From Spisula solida (lineage: Eukaryota > Mollusca > Bivalvia > Venerida > Mactridae), in the NCBI GenBank assembly GCA_947247005.1, contig OX365947.1:33560760-33624759 (forward strand): a stretch of 64,000 bases of DNA, read 5' to 3'. The position numbers were made by a program, and so were the translations under genes. This document shows positions 48,549 to 60,439 of this stretch, piece by piece; within the stretch, counting starts at the first letter, position 1, and the number at the start of each line of letters is the position of its first letter. Under the pieces are notes generated by a model. The model had not been told where the DNA came from. It ran no database searches and saw nothing but the letters and a program-made list of their open reading frames with translations.

Positions 48549-49906
48549 TTCGTATTATTTTCAAAACTTTATTCCTTAGTAATCGCATAATGTCATTAAG
48601 TTCAATTTTACTAGAGAACGGCTCAAATGCATGTTAATGAAATGAATACATTTAAAAGATGTCAAGGTCCTTCTCTGTACTGATTTGACTTGTTTATACA
48701 TGTACAAACAAAATGTCCTTGAAGCGAAGTTGTCGTAATCTGCCTACCTGAGGTTCAGATGACCTGGTAAATAATCTTAATTTAGAATCACACAGATTAA
48801 TAGATGCTGTAACACAACTATACGTAATCACCTGATAAATAGGCGAAGATTGAAGGTACACGCGAGCATAAAACTAGCAATACTCCATCTACAATTTATG
48901 TACAAAATGTATCATGATTATTGGTAGTATTATATATCAGCAAACCTTTCCTCATTACAGTACCAATGTTATAATTGCTAAATTCGTATTAAGCCTTTGT
49001 TGTCAATTCAGAATACACTTTTGATGGTATTGTTTTTTGAGTATATTGCTCTTTATATTGACTTTATATATATATATATTGCGATCTCGATACTTCAAAA
49101 ACATATCATTTGTCTCAATAAATACGTTTGCAAAAAAAGAAGGCACTTGTCAATACAGCTGATTTTATTTTTCGTTCTATGAAACTGAGACGGGAAAAAC
49201 TGCCAATCATCGCTGCTCTGTAAGCTCTTAATACAGGCATTGCTATATGAATGTGTCTATGTTAACCAATGTCATATTTGTCTGATCTATGTAAATGGCC
49301 AACTGTGTATTTTTATTCATGCCGATTTGCTTGACATAAATGTTAAATGGTTAATTATACATTAATATACACCACTCACAGGAGAGCCGGAATGTCGATA
49401 GAATAACGATTCGTAGTATATTCTTGGTCGTTAGAAGTGCTGTCCGTTTGTATTCCGAGACTGGGCATTCCACATACATGTATGCTGGTCACTCCGATTG
49501 TGTTCACATGCTCTAAACATCTGAGTACATTTGTATTGTATAACACTAAACCGGAATGAGCCGTAATGTCGTCATAATGAAAATTCTCTAGGTATATACG
49601 GACATAATCGAGTTACTTTCGAATAATATCTGGCTGTATTCTGAGTGTATTCCCGGTATAAGACGTATTCCAATCCAAAACATCCGTAGTTGTAACAAAC
49701 ATGTACCCGAATATTTGGAATGCACTATTGTTTCCCTCAATCCCCGTTAGTAATTCAGTACATAAATTGGACAATCTCATGTATTATCTTGTGACATCAC
49801 AGTGGCAGCGAATGCGATGCTTGTACACTATGTTTATAATTATTGACATTGACCTTATTATGTCATGGTCATCACTCACCGGTACTAGTATATATTTATT
49901 CGTATG
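48549..49906. other. Intergenic, nothing recognised
   Basis: Short TA run near 49068-49080; no exon supported. The 3' UTR of the 7-finger gene probably extends into the right end. Confidence 0.35.
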
Positions 49907-52900
49907 TTAATGGAGAGGTAAATGTTCAGGACTTTCAGACTTGACCTCCGAGCACTCATTCTCTATTTTGACCTTTGTATGAAGGTCAGTAATGGTATGA
50001 GGATCAACGTTTTCACACAAGCCGTCAGATGTTTCTTCTTCAGATGTTTTGACTGGTAATTCAGATACGCCTCTTAAAGTGTCCAGCTTTAATGTATCAC
50101 TATTAACACTTACATTATGCCAACGTTTTAAGTGACTCAGAAAATGTGCACGCATCACAAAACCATTGCTGCACATGGGGCAAGAAAATTTACGATTTTT
50201 ATTATGTCTCTTAATATGAACATTAAGGTTGTTTCTACGATTGAATTGCCTCCCGCAAACTGGACAGTCGTACAGCATTGTGCCGGAATGAGTAACTCGG
50301 TGAGTTTTCAGGCTTGTCGACGTGCTGAATGACCTTGAACAAAGGTCACATGGGAAAGGCTTCTCCCCTGCAAATATCAGAGCAAATGATTGTTTCAATA
50401 ACATGTTATACTTGTACTGTGATAGTATGAGAAAAATTGTCTAGATTATCTAAACCAAAGCGAGGCTCAGGATGCAATCCTTCAATCGGTTTGACAATGT
50501 ACTCAGAAACGGCCCATAAATATAAATATTTTTCATGCCCAACCAGTTTCACGCTCAAACTAACTCTTACTGTTTCTAACAGTAAATAGTATCATGCTGT
50601 ATTGAAACTTTTATTTTAGATGGACAACCTGGATGAAAGGAGACCAATATTTCCTGATATCAATTTATAGTTTCAGGAGCAAATCAAATTTTATGCTCAA
50701 GTCAAGTTAAAAAAAAAAGTTAAGTTACCAATTTTCTAGGGCTGCTTTCAGCAGTTCAGCCGTTCAGCCACCCTTTGACATTTAAACTCCCCCTGTTCAT
50801 TGGGCTACCTATGGAAACCTACGTGGGTGTGCAGCCAACATCGATCTTCGGCGCCCAGGACTATCGAACATGTTCAGACACAGCCCTCACAGGTACCAAT
50901 TCACACCTTGGTCGAGTGGAGCATGTGGGTTATTCGTGCTCAGAGAAATTAAGCAGTGGTCCAGACGGGAGTTGAACCCGGGACCTCTCGGTCCCGAAGC
51001 GCGCGCCCTACCTCTAGGCCACCGCTCCCCACAGTTAATTTAGGCATAAAATGTCTTTATAATCATGAGATCAGATGCTCGAGTTTTGGAGGCTGATCGA
51101 TGTATTCAGCGATATTACAATTGGTCATGTAAGCCATTGAAGTCTGACTATAGAACAAACGTGCTGGTATGGAACAACCGTTTGTGCAACCCAAGAGTAG
51201 CAACTCTAAACAGTGCACGCGTATGTACTTACGTCTAACGAATGAATTAGACATCAGACACACAACCAAACTTTAGCATTATAATCACACTAAATGTTGA
51301 CGTATAGATGCATTCTAATGTAAAAGTATATAATTTTAGTTTTCGGTAGACCATTATTGGATATACGTTTATATAAGTATCAGTTTTTGTTCTGGCGAAG
51401 AACTAAGGATATTGAGCTCAAAAAGACGAGGATGATGTGGGGAGAGACCAAAGCCTGGGCCATAGACCGAACAAGATGGAGAGCTGTGGTAAAGGCCCTA
51501 TGCTCCGACTGGAGTGAAGAGGAATAAACCATTTTTGTGTATCAGACTTACCTGTGTGTGTGCGTACATGGGTTATTAAGGAACTGCTACTTCTGAAGGA
51601 ACGAGAACATATATTACATTGGTACGGTTTCTCCCCCTTGTGTATTCGTTCGTGTGTTTTCAATTGACCAGCTTGTCGGAAAGACTTCTTGCAAATGTCA
51701 CATTCATGGGGTCTTTGTCCTATAATAATATAATGTATTCCTGTAATAGCAATACCAGCAAAGCAAAGTAATTAATAGTATTTAGTTCATGACGGGAGAG
51801 CATATAATAATAATCTTAAAGCATAGCTAATTTGTTTGCAACACAACCAACGCAACTCTCTTGTCATTGAGCAACAATTAACATACTCAACCATATGCTT
51901 TGCTTTATATTAACTGTACATACAAACACAACAGTATCCATTGAATGATGCACTATTGCTTAAATGGAATACGTCCATGCTGTGGAATAGAAAGATGTCT
52001 GGTACATAACATATTAATAGTGCAACGATGAAAAAACACAATTTTACTCTTGATAATAGTTCTATATTTCATTTATAATATCTTTAAATTTAAATCCTGA
52101 TCAATAACCCATAAATTATGCTACAACTACTTGTACATGATGGAGTTGTGTAGGTTACCCATAAAATGCATCCTTATTATTGTAACTATTAAAACAATGC
52201 TATACCAACTGAAAGTTAAACGTTAGATAATGCCAACCCTGTTATAGATGAGAAAAAGCCAGAACCACAAATATTTCTGAAGGTAAAAGAAAGATCTGGA
52301 TGGCAGAATAAATTACATTGACAATTCCGAGAATAGAAAATTAATCGAGAAGAAACAAGGCAAATGTATGGCATATGCTGCATATTGATTTGGCTAAACG
52401 ATTTACATAGTATTTTATGCTGCTGCAACTGACCAACAAATCCAAACAACATACTAGGCAATCTGACTAAAGGACAATGATCTTCTTACGGCCTATAGCA
52501 AAAAGATTACCAATCCTATATTTTAGGATAGTCTAGTTCTAGCATTGAGGAAATGATCTACCTGTGTGAATCCTTAGATGAACGTTCAGGTTACTGCGTA
52601 CGTTGAAACCTTTGTCACAAATCTGACATTTGTACGGCGTCTCCCCCGTGTGAGTGAGTCCATGACTTCTTAGATTACTTTTCTTGACAAACAACTGTAA
52701 TCAAACCATTTATATTAGCGCGATTGTTTATGATAAGCACATGTAGAGCATTCTTTACCACATCACACTAAACAATCAGTCAAATAGTTCACTTTGTATA
52801 CCGTTATTAGAAGAACGCCATTACTACTAGATATTAATTATTATACAACCCACGTGACTGTAATTGTAATTGGAGGCTTAAAACAAACCGTATTATTACC

Positions 52901-54463
52901 TAGCACTCTATATAACGAGTAATTCGTTATTTTTTACTGTTTCATGTCTAAATGTTAATTTTTAGATTCAGGTATGAAACAGTTCATTGCCAGGAGGGCA
53001 ACAGTTTTGACTGTTACACCCCTGGATGAACTGTTACCTGCGCACTACGATGCGCAATATAAATTCCTGAAAAAACACCCTGCTAGATCTATATCGTATT
53101 TTTAATATAACTCTTGAACAATGTTTTGTCCCTTTTTGCTTTATTACATGCCGATTTTATTTGTTTGATAATAAAATCATTGGGATAATGACAGTCTTGA
53201 ATTTATAACAAAAAATATCCGCTATTAGTATGACAAAATGTCTTAGAAATATCATTTTTGTTTGTTGTATAAGTAGAACTTTACTGTAGTTATATAGAGT
53301 ATTAGGTAATAAAACAATTTTGGGTTAACAGTAAAAACTACTGTCCCTCGGTATCGGGGAAGACATTTTGAACTGTTGAACAGTTCAAAAGTCTTCCCCG
53401 ATACCTCGGGACAATAGTTTTGACTGTTAACCAAACAGACATGAAATAAGTGTATACTGTTCAAAGTACATCGAACATTGATTTCACTGTACCATAGGTT
53501 ATGTTTGGCGTTCGAATGAGACTGTCGTAGTGCGTTGCCATTGGGTTTTTACAGTGACCTCTGGCTTCAAGGGAAAAGACTAACAGTTTGTGTAATACAA
53601 GGAATCCGGGTGAGCTATCCGGATAGCTCTTTCAGAAAGGACTGGTTGGTTCTTTTACATGATCGGTGTATAGCACCGATAAACGCGAGACTACCTCTGT
53701 GTTACCGATCATTTCATCTTTAGTTGGTTGGAAAACATTGAAAAGCGTTTCTGAAATTTGGAGAGCCCCGACCGAGATTCGAATCAGATACCTCCGGCTT
53801 GGAAGCCGTGAGCGCTAACCACTCTGCAACAGTGTTAACCGAACTGGTTCAATATATTTGGCAAAGAACTGTATATTGTCAAAATGTCATATCAACAAAG
53901 TAGTTCCAGTCGCATTGATTGTTTCGGCAATATTCGTACATTTTGATACACTGGGTAATCCGATTGTGTTCTCATTCAGGTTATCCGATAAAGATACTAA
54001 CCTTGTTACATACTTTGCATTTGTACTTTTTACCTCCCACCTCGTGTTCATCTGGATCATCAGGCACGTGCTTATCTTCCAGATTAACAAAAGCCGCCAT
54101 GTTCTTGTCAATTTCATTTTCAATTATCTTTATAGAAATACAGTCATCAACTTCAATTAAATTTCTTCCTTCGTTTGAAAACAAAGATTTACTTGTTTGA
54201 CTAACATCAAGTGACGATGTCTTACATGTTGGCACAGAAACAACATCTTCTAACTTCAGTTCCACAACCGGACGCTCACTTTCTATTTTTACTATCGTGT
54301 TGTTGTCATTCGAAGTATGCCCGTCCATTAATGTCACATCACTCTTAGTATCCACACGTTTAGTGACATTGTTCACGTTTTCTTCATTTCTGTTAAAATA
54401 ACAACATTCCCATTTCTCGCCCACCTTATCCTCCACCTCTTGTTTTACACTGACGTCCATCAT
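49907..54463 (-). CDS. C2H2 zinc-finger protein with 7 fingers and SUMO-type motifs
   Basis: Probable nuclear transcription regulator. Exons 54463-54002, 52694-52562, 51719-51552 and 50367-49907 join in phases 0, 1 and 1 to give 407 aa. The start is the first of two adjacent ATGs, with A at -3. Finger 1 is split by intron 1 (CKVCNK|LFVKKSNLRSHGLTH). Fingers 2-7 follow: CQICDK, CDICKK, CNICSR, CDLCSR, CPVCGR, CPMCSN. TGEKP-type linkers are clear between several of them (HTGETPYKC, HKGEKPYQC, GEKPFPC). The ~145-residue N-terminal region is acidic and carries psi-K-x-E SUMO acceptor motifs (VKQE, VKIE, LKLE); the C-terminal tail has two more (VKIE, VKSE followed by SPE). No accessory KRAB, BTB, SCAN or ZAD domain is seen. 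Introns carry a foldback hairpin and two SINE-like elements. Confidence 0.9.
50780..51031 (-). repeat. tRNA-derived SINE
   Basis: Minus strand begins TGGGGAGCGGTGGCCTAGAG (A-box TGGCCTAGAGG), then CGCGCGCTTCGGGACCGAGA, then B-box GGTTCAACTCC. An unrelated ~180-bp tail follows. Lies in intron 3 of the 7-finger gene. Confidence 0.75.
53323..53432. repeat. Foldback hairpin, ~42-bp arms
   Basis: Left arm 53323-53364 (GGTTAACAGTAAAAACTACT...GGGGAAGAC) and right arm 53391-53432 are reverse complements with few mismatches. The centre (TTTTGAACTG..CAGTTCAAAA) is itself palindromic. In intron 1 of the 7-finger gene; a degraded relative lies near 52975-53040. Confidence 0.9.
53605..53840 (-). repeat. 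tRNA-derived SINE, minus-strand copy
   Basis: Head on minus: GCAGAGTGGTTAGCGCTCAC (A-box TGGTTAGCGC), then GGCTTCCAAGCC resembling a tRNA-Gly(TCC) anticodon arm, then B-box GATTCGAATCTC. Its body matches the plus-strand copy at 21428-21668. Confidence 0.75.
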
Positions 54464-54974
54464 TCTGATACCAACTGGTGACGGTCAGTTGTTTAATCCC
54501 GGCGTGTGTTGCACAATTTTATTTCATTAACTTGTTCCGTTATCATCAATATTTTAGAACCACATAAAGCAGTGTATGTGCGTATAAAACTACACGTTAG
54601 CCTTGTTGAAGGTTACTGAATTTTGATAACAAAATTTTCATTTATAATGCATATCAAGTTTACTGTGTTATCAACGCATGGGAAATCCGGTTGTTACTAT
54701 ATTTAGACTATTAAATTGTTTATGATGTTCTTGATTTTACCCATAAAATAGCAGGGACACACGGAAATGTTCGGCTGTTTTCGGAGGATTCATCGGAACC
54801 CATTCAGACGGTCCGTTCTAACCTACGTTTCCCTGCGAACAACATAGTTTTATGGGGAAAGTGACACATATTGTTGAACTTCTTCAAATGTACTTCAAAC
54901 TATGGACAGTATTCAAAGTAAAGCTCGTGCATTACGGTAAGTAATCGTCTCGTCCCCGTCCAACCTGACGCATT
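54464..54974. promoter_or_regulatory. Likely promoter region of the 7-finger gene
   Basis: Sequence immediately upstream of the first coding exon. No TATA or other decisive motif was recognised; position is the only evidence. Confidence 0.25.
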
Positions 54975-55109
54975 CAGGTGCGTAGCACCTTTATAATGCT
55001 ACAAATGCAGCAGATTACACCATTGTTTTCAAATATTTCCGGGGGCATGCCCCCGACCCACACAGCACAATAGTGAATCCACATGACCATAGGGCTAGCT
55101 ACGCGCCTG
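54975..55109. mobile_element. 135-bp MITE with CAGG(T/C)GCGTAGC ends
   Basis: CAGGTGCGTAGCACC and GGCTAGCTACGCGCCTG are partial inverted repeats, related to the 35312 family. It contains the 16-bp palindrome CGGGGGCATGCCCCCG. No clear target duplication. Confidence 0.6.
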
Positions 55110-55245
55110 GTATGATCGGGTTCGATTGCATACTATAAATCACGACACTGGTATAATGTGGCTTACTTTGTTGGTGCCTATACAAGGATTGTTCCATGAC
55201 TAATTCAGCAAAACAACGAAGCTGCCCTCGACGTAACGGTTATGA

Positions 55246-56684
55246 CGTTACGCTCGATGTTGGCGTACATTAGCGTAACCAATTCCGACGTTGTTGACGT
55301 TTTAACGATTATTGACGTTACAAGACTTATTTGGGTGTTTCGAATACAATTTTTCTTAAATTATGCCGTAAACCCCATATTTTTATTCGTCACATATTTC
55401 GCGATTGGTTTAAAAATTGTTGTAAAATTAAAATGGTTTTGAGCAACCCGCTTGATTGATAAGTGCATTTTAACGCAATATGTATGACAGTTTTTCGATC
55501 GGCCATATGGCGAGGCGGAGGGGTAATTAAGGCGTTACAGTCGTACATTTTAATAACACATACAATAGAATATACCAATAATACGCTGCGCATCGTTCCA
55601 TACAAGTAGATGATTTACATTTTGCCGAGAAATTAAAATACATGTACAAAAATGAGAAAGTAAGTTAGAAAATACTACGAAAACCACGTCCCGACAAGTG
55701 GCGCTTTTAATACCGATAAACTTACTATTTCAGACTAAAACACCATAATTACATAAACCCCACAGCTCATACTTCATTCATACAAAATTTCATTTAAATC
55801 TGCAGTACATCGACTCTTTTATTAAAACGGGTACGATTCTACCGATCACGTAGACGTTGACGTTACGTTAATTTCAAGGGTGTGACATTATGGCTAGATT
55901 TGCCAAAATTCATCAATAAAATTAAAGCTATGTTGAATGTAAGACTTATTCACATCAAAATACAGAAAATTATATGTACTTTTTGGTTGTAGTCGCTGTC
56001 GTTTTAATAAATGCATACTTCTTTAAATATTTTGAGGCATAGCAACATCACAATTTTAATTTGTGCACTTTTTGATGCCTGTGACATCGTGGCTAGAAAA
56101 AAGCATACCTATATTAAAAGCCTAATTCAAAGTCATAATCGTACAAATTATACCCAATTCAAAAGTAGGATGCATGTACTTTTTGTCAAAATAAAGATTA
56201 TAGAAAGTCGACTTAAGTTATAGAAAATACTGAAGTTTTAACAAATCTTGTCGCGGAAAGAAATTAAATCTTACGTTTTCAGTTGAATATGTTTTTCGCT
56301 CACGGTTTGTTACTGGATGTTTTGAACGACACATAAATGAAACAACGCGAAATGGAGTTGCCATCACGTCACCGCATCTACTTTTTGGGCGGATAAAGAT
56401 ACCTATATGAATTTTGCCGAGCTGCTAAACACTGCGCATTGGTCAATTATGTTACATCTTACATGACGTTTTTGGGACGTTCTCCGTCATTTTGTTTAAT
56501 TTTATATATACTAATAATTAAACGTGCATGCGGATCACATTACTAGCATGGCGATTCTTTTATCTTGCTTATGATATCAAAATATAAACAACCGTATTTC
56601 TAAAACGATTTTTATACAATATTGAAGTGTAAAAATGTTATAAATTGCCAATGTACGCCAACAATGAGCGTAACGTCTTATGTA
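55246..56684. mobile_element. Possible element bounded by inverted 'gcgttaacgtc' repeats
   Basis: GACGTTACGCTCGATGTTGG+CGTACA near 55248 pairs in reverse with TGTACGCCAACAATGAGCG+TAACGTC near 56651, about 1.4 kb apart. No coding capacity was found between them. Confidence 0.35.
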
Positions 56685-57284
56685 ATTGGTACAGTATGGA
56701 GAATTTGATGCAACTCTCAAACATTTATTCTGTATAAATTTATCATGCCGGTTGTATGCTTTAACTAGCGGGAAGTATCACTTAGAGATCATAGGCTTAA
56801 ATCTAAAGAACTGATATTGCACGAGTTGCTCGCAGAAATTTATATATTCAACGCAAAAACCTTAAATGATAATATTTATGCATAAAGGACAAGATAATGT
56901 CAAATTCGCCATGGAACATTGTACGATGGAACGATTTGTTACGCCCTTTAATGATTTTGAATTTATTAAATAAATATAATTATACTTTTTTAATAAATAT
57001 ATACTTATACATGTATGTGTTGTCTTTAACGACTTACAAATTAGTCCGACCACTAAGTCTGGCCATTAAGAAAAAAAACAGAAAGTAACATCAAGAGAAA
57101 GGTCGTGACTTTTATACATTTCAATATATAATTCTTAATTCCTTGCCAACAGCATTGTGCATCAGGGTCTTCCATTCGGACACCCAAAAACGACGACACG
57201 ATGATGACAACACAATGACACAATGATTACCCAACGGTGATGAAATGGTGAACAATAAAAATCAATAAATCACAATTTTCCATA

Positions 57285-58190
57285 CGGAACACCGTTTATT
57301 TAATGCTAACTGATGAGATATGGAGTTCTATCAGTGAAATAAAACCTATATCAGTCACTGGTTATCACCTACAATGTGACTGATATAAGCTCCGCCCCCT
57401 CACAGGGACTACTTTAATTTACCAAAATCTCAACACTAAAATGTCTGTAACTTTTTTATTACTGAACGGAAACAGGTCATGTGGGGGTTTTTATTCTTAG
57501 TTGGACCATTTCCTACAAGTTGGTGTACGATTTAATGCAAAATTCTCAAAAAAGTCGTTTTCACCTATTCACCATAATCCAAGATGGCGGATTTTGAAGT
57601 GAAAAATATGAATGGAATAATATATTCATACGTAGCCTAACCACAGTGGTAATTTGGCATAAATAGTACCAGTTTTGACACCATATAAGCATTAAATAAA
57701 TAGAATATTTGTTTGTTTTGATTGAATATGGTTAAAATCTCATCTTGTAGTGATAAAATTTTAATATTTTCACTCGCGCTACGCGCTCTTGAAAATATTG
57801 AATTTTATCACTACACGATGAGATATAAACCATATTCAATCAAAACAAACAAATATCCTCTATTTATTTAATGCTAACTGGTGAGATATGGAGTTCTATC
57901 AGTGAAATAAAACCTATATCAGTCACTGGTTATCACCTACAATGTGACTGATATAAGCTCCGCCCCCTCACAGGGACTACTTTAATTTACCAAAACCTCA
58001 ACACTAAAATGTCTGTAACTTTTTTATTACTGAACGGAAACATGTCATGTGGGGTTTTTTATTCTTAGTTAGACCATTTCCTACAAGTTGGTGTATGATT
58101 TAATGCAAAATTCTCAAAAAAGTCGTTTTCACCTATTCACCATAATCCAAGATGGCGGATTTTGAAGTGAAAATATGAATGGAATATAAA
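57285..58190 (+). mobile_element. Foldback element copies B and C
   Basis: Module B (57285-57704) leads into a hairpin with arms 57705-57772 and 57790-57856 and the loop CTCGCGCTACGCGCTCT. A truncated second module (57857-58190) follows in the same orientation. B plus hairpin is the inverse of copy A at 36294-36861. Confidence 0.85.
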
Positions 58191-59199
58191 TGAATAGATT
58201 ATCAAAAAATTTTATGAATCTTAATTTCGAGAGTATATTGGAGTTTCTAAAAATAGATGCGTCATAGCTGTAAAACTGGATTCTCGTGAAACTTGCGGTC
58301 CGTTAAATATTTACTATAAAGTTTACGTTCATTCATTCATAAATAGGTCCTGTGATACGGGGCGTAAATTGTAACCGCCAATTTGTTACCATGTTTTATG
58401 GGGGTAATAAAACATGGTCAGGTCTTCTCTTTGTTTAATGGATTAATCCGCAGATCGTGTTAGAATTATAGATACAACACTGAAACTCGAGGTTATCGTA
58501 ATAGTCGAGGGCGTGGTCAGAAATTAAATACAATATTTGAGTGTTTGTTTTCTGTATGTGTTTTGTATCATATTTCAACTGAGGACGTGATGGATGTGGC
58601 GATAAACAAGTCACATCCAGTGCAGTATTAGTTATCACACACTTAAACAGTGCAATATTACAGTTATAACACTCTTTTCCACCATAGCTATGATACAATA
58701 TATCAAATAAACACTGTTAAGTGAATAGCACAAAATGTTATATAAAACCACATGAACGAGCGGTAACCTATTATATGGTTGATATTAATAAGTAATAGAT
58801 CTAATTATCATCACCATTATGTGTTATGTATGTTTTATTATACCGAACAAAATCCCAAGTATTATCTATCATGCTAATATTAGAATCTAGTATATCTCAA
58901 ATAATTTACGAGCGCAACGTGAAAATAAATCAACCATTTTCATTCTAGATTGTAAGAATACTTCCTTGAATAGTACGTGAAGCACGCTATATGTCTATTT
59001 CCTGACTGTGGAATTATTCTGCTCTTAAGGACTTCTGACAGTTATTAAAACTAGGTATTTCAGCCGCTTTGTTGTTGGTACTGGGTTATTAGTCCTGGGC
59101 ATTCAGCTTTTTGATTGCTAGGGCTAGTTCGTTCGGCTTTCCGACAACTTTGACTTGGGCGGATTATTTACTTGCATTGTGCCTTGTATATTTTTATGT

Positions 59200-59320
59200 T
59201 TCCAGTGCTCGGCTGGTTCAGTTGGGCATTGTGCCTTAGCTGGGTTTTTTTGTGTTTTCTGTGCTCTAAGTTTCTGTGTTTTAAGTTGAGTGATGCCTTC
59301 CCTGTCTGACTTAATATTAT
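59200..59320 (+). repeat. Dispersed repeat copy
   Basis: GCTCGGCTGGTTCAGTTGG.. to GCCTTCCCTGTCTGACTTAA; matches 39107-39206, with a small internal insertion. Confidence 0.6.
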
Positions 59321-59660
59321 CTTTCTATAAATGTTGCACTTTTAACAGGCAAATCAGCCACCTTCAGTGTAGTATTTTATTTTGATACCGATTTCTCCCG
59401 TATGTTTCATATAAATCGAAAAAGAAATTAGGTATTTACGGCTGTTTTTTTTCGAATCGGGGCAAATGTTGACAAAGTTCGTTTTGGATTTGATGCCTTT
59501 ACTGATGTTAGAGTCACATGGCATTTGTTGCTCGCAGTGTCGTAAACATTTCACAAAAAAGCTCCGCACGTTATTGAAAGTTTTGCATTTCTATTCCATG
59601 ACTCGGATTTGTATATCATATATGAATAAAAGTCCGTTCTCGATGTTAAAGTTTTAATAA

Positions 59661-59666
59661 TTTATT
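59661..59666 (-). promoter_or_regulatory. Polyadenylation signal of the unrecognised gene
   Basis: AATAAA on the minus strand, 10 nt beyond the stop codon at 59676. Confidence 0.4.
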
Positions 59667-59675
59667 GTTCTGATG

Positions 59676-60438
59676 TCAGAAGACATAATAATATTCAGGT
59701 TGAAATCCAGTAGGTTCTACCATTGTTCTTATCTCTCTGGAATGAAATGAAGCTATTAGAGTAAGACATTTACATTGTCTGTGGCGTATGTAGCTCAAAT
59801 AAAACTATATAAGCATTTACAAATTATGAGAACGAACTGTTTTTAAAACACCCTTTATGTTCTACAATATATACCTAATGTATGTCGTGAAGTGCAAGCG
59901 TGTACCCCAGTCGAAGTGAAGTTCCGGCAACATTCTCACAAAATCACTCTGTAAGTTCGACGACATGGTTTGTCCAGCAACTGCATGTATTAAAAACCCC
60001 ATGTACGACATTTCGTCTCTTCATAGCAAACGAGGAGACGTTAGGATCCATTAATCTGTTAACATAACTGGCTGGGTTTGCTCGGTTTAATTATACTGGA
60101 TGGTTCGTGACCCTGATTGTTTGTTTTTTTTCGGACGTACTCTTGTTTGCACTAAATATGTCACTGCAACCTTTTATCTCAATAGAGTCAGTGGCCTTTA
60201 TTTATGTTGTACTTTCATGTGTGTCATATTATACCAACTGCGCACTGCGTGTTATTCCTGATGTTTTTATATTATGAATGTACTTGTCAGTAATTGAGTG
60301 TTTAATCTGGCGACCAGGTTAGATAAGAACATAAAGTACAAACCTTTCAGTCAACCATAAGTCCCCTGACATTTCCGTGGTAATCGCTACCATACAGCCA
60401 TATCTTCCCCATGCGGAGAAGTTGTCAGAAACACAATT
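59676..60438 (-). CDS. Three terminal exons of an unrecognised gene (5' part not found)
   Basis: Exons 60438-60344, 60018-59875 and 59736-59676 have AG/GT borders and join in phase 2 twice, giving 98 aa to a stop. They encode NCVSDNFSAWGRYGCMVAIT, then MSYMGFLIHAVAGQ and ELHFDWGTRLHFTTYI, then TMVEPTGFQPEYYYVF-stop. AATAAA lies 10 nt past the stop. These exons have noticeably higher GC than their flanks, which supports real coding sequence. I do not recognise the family, and I could not extend the model confidently upstream of 60438: the next candidate (about 60570-60640) does not match in phase. The second and third exons may be read in other ways, but the frame agreement over three exons is hard to get by chance. 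Confidence 0.45.
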
Positions 60439-60439
60439 C

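Noticed and set aside
50940..51031. Possible tRNA gene on the minus strand
   Set aside because: A and B boxes are present but the acceptor stem does not close; it is the head of a SINE.
59354..59640. Minus frame ending KIKYYTEGG with several Cys
   Set aside because: Lies beyond the polyadenylation signal at 59661 and does not join the preceding exons in phase with a good acceptor; chance cannot be excluded.
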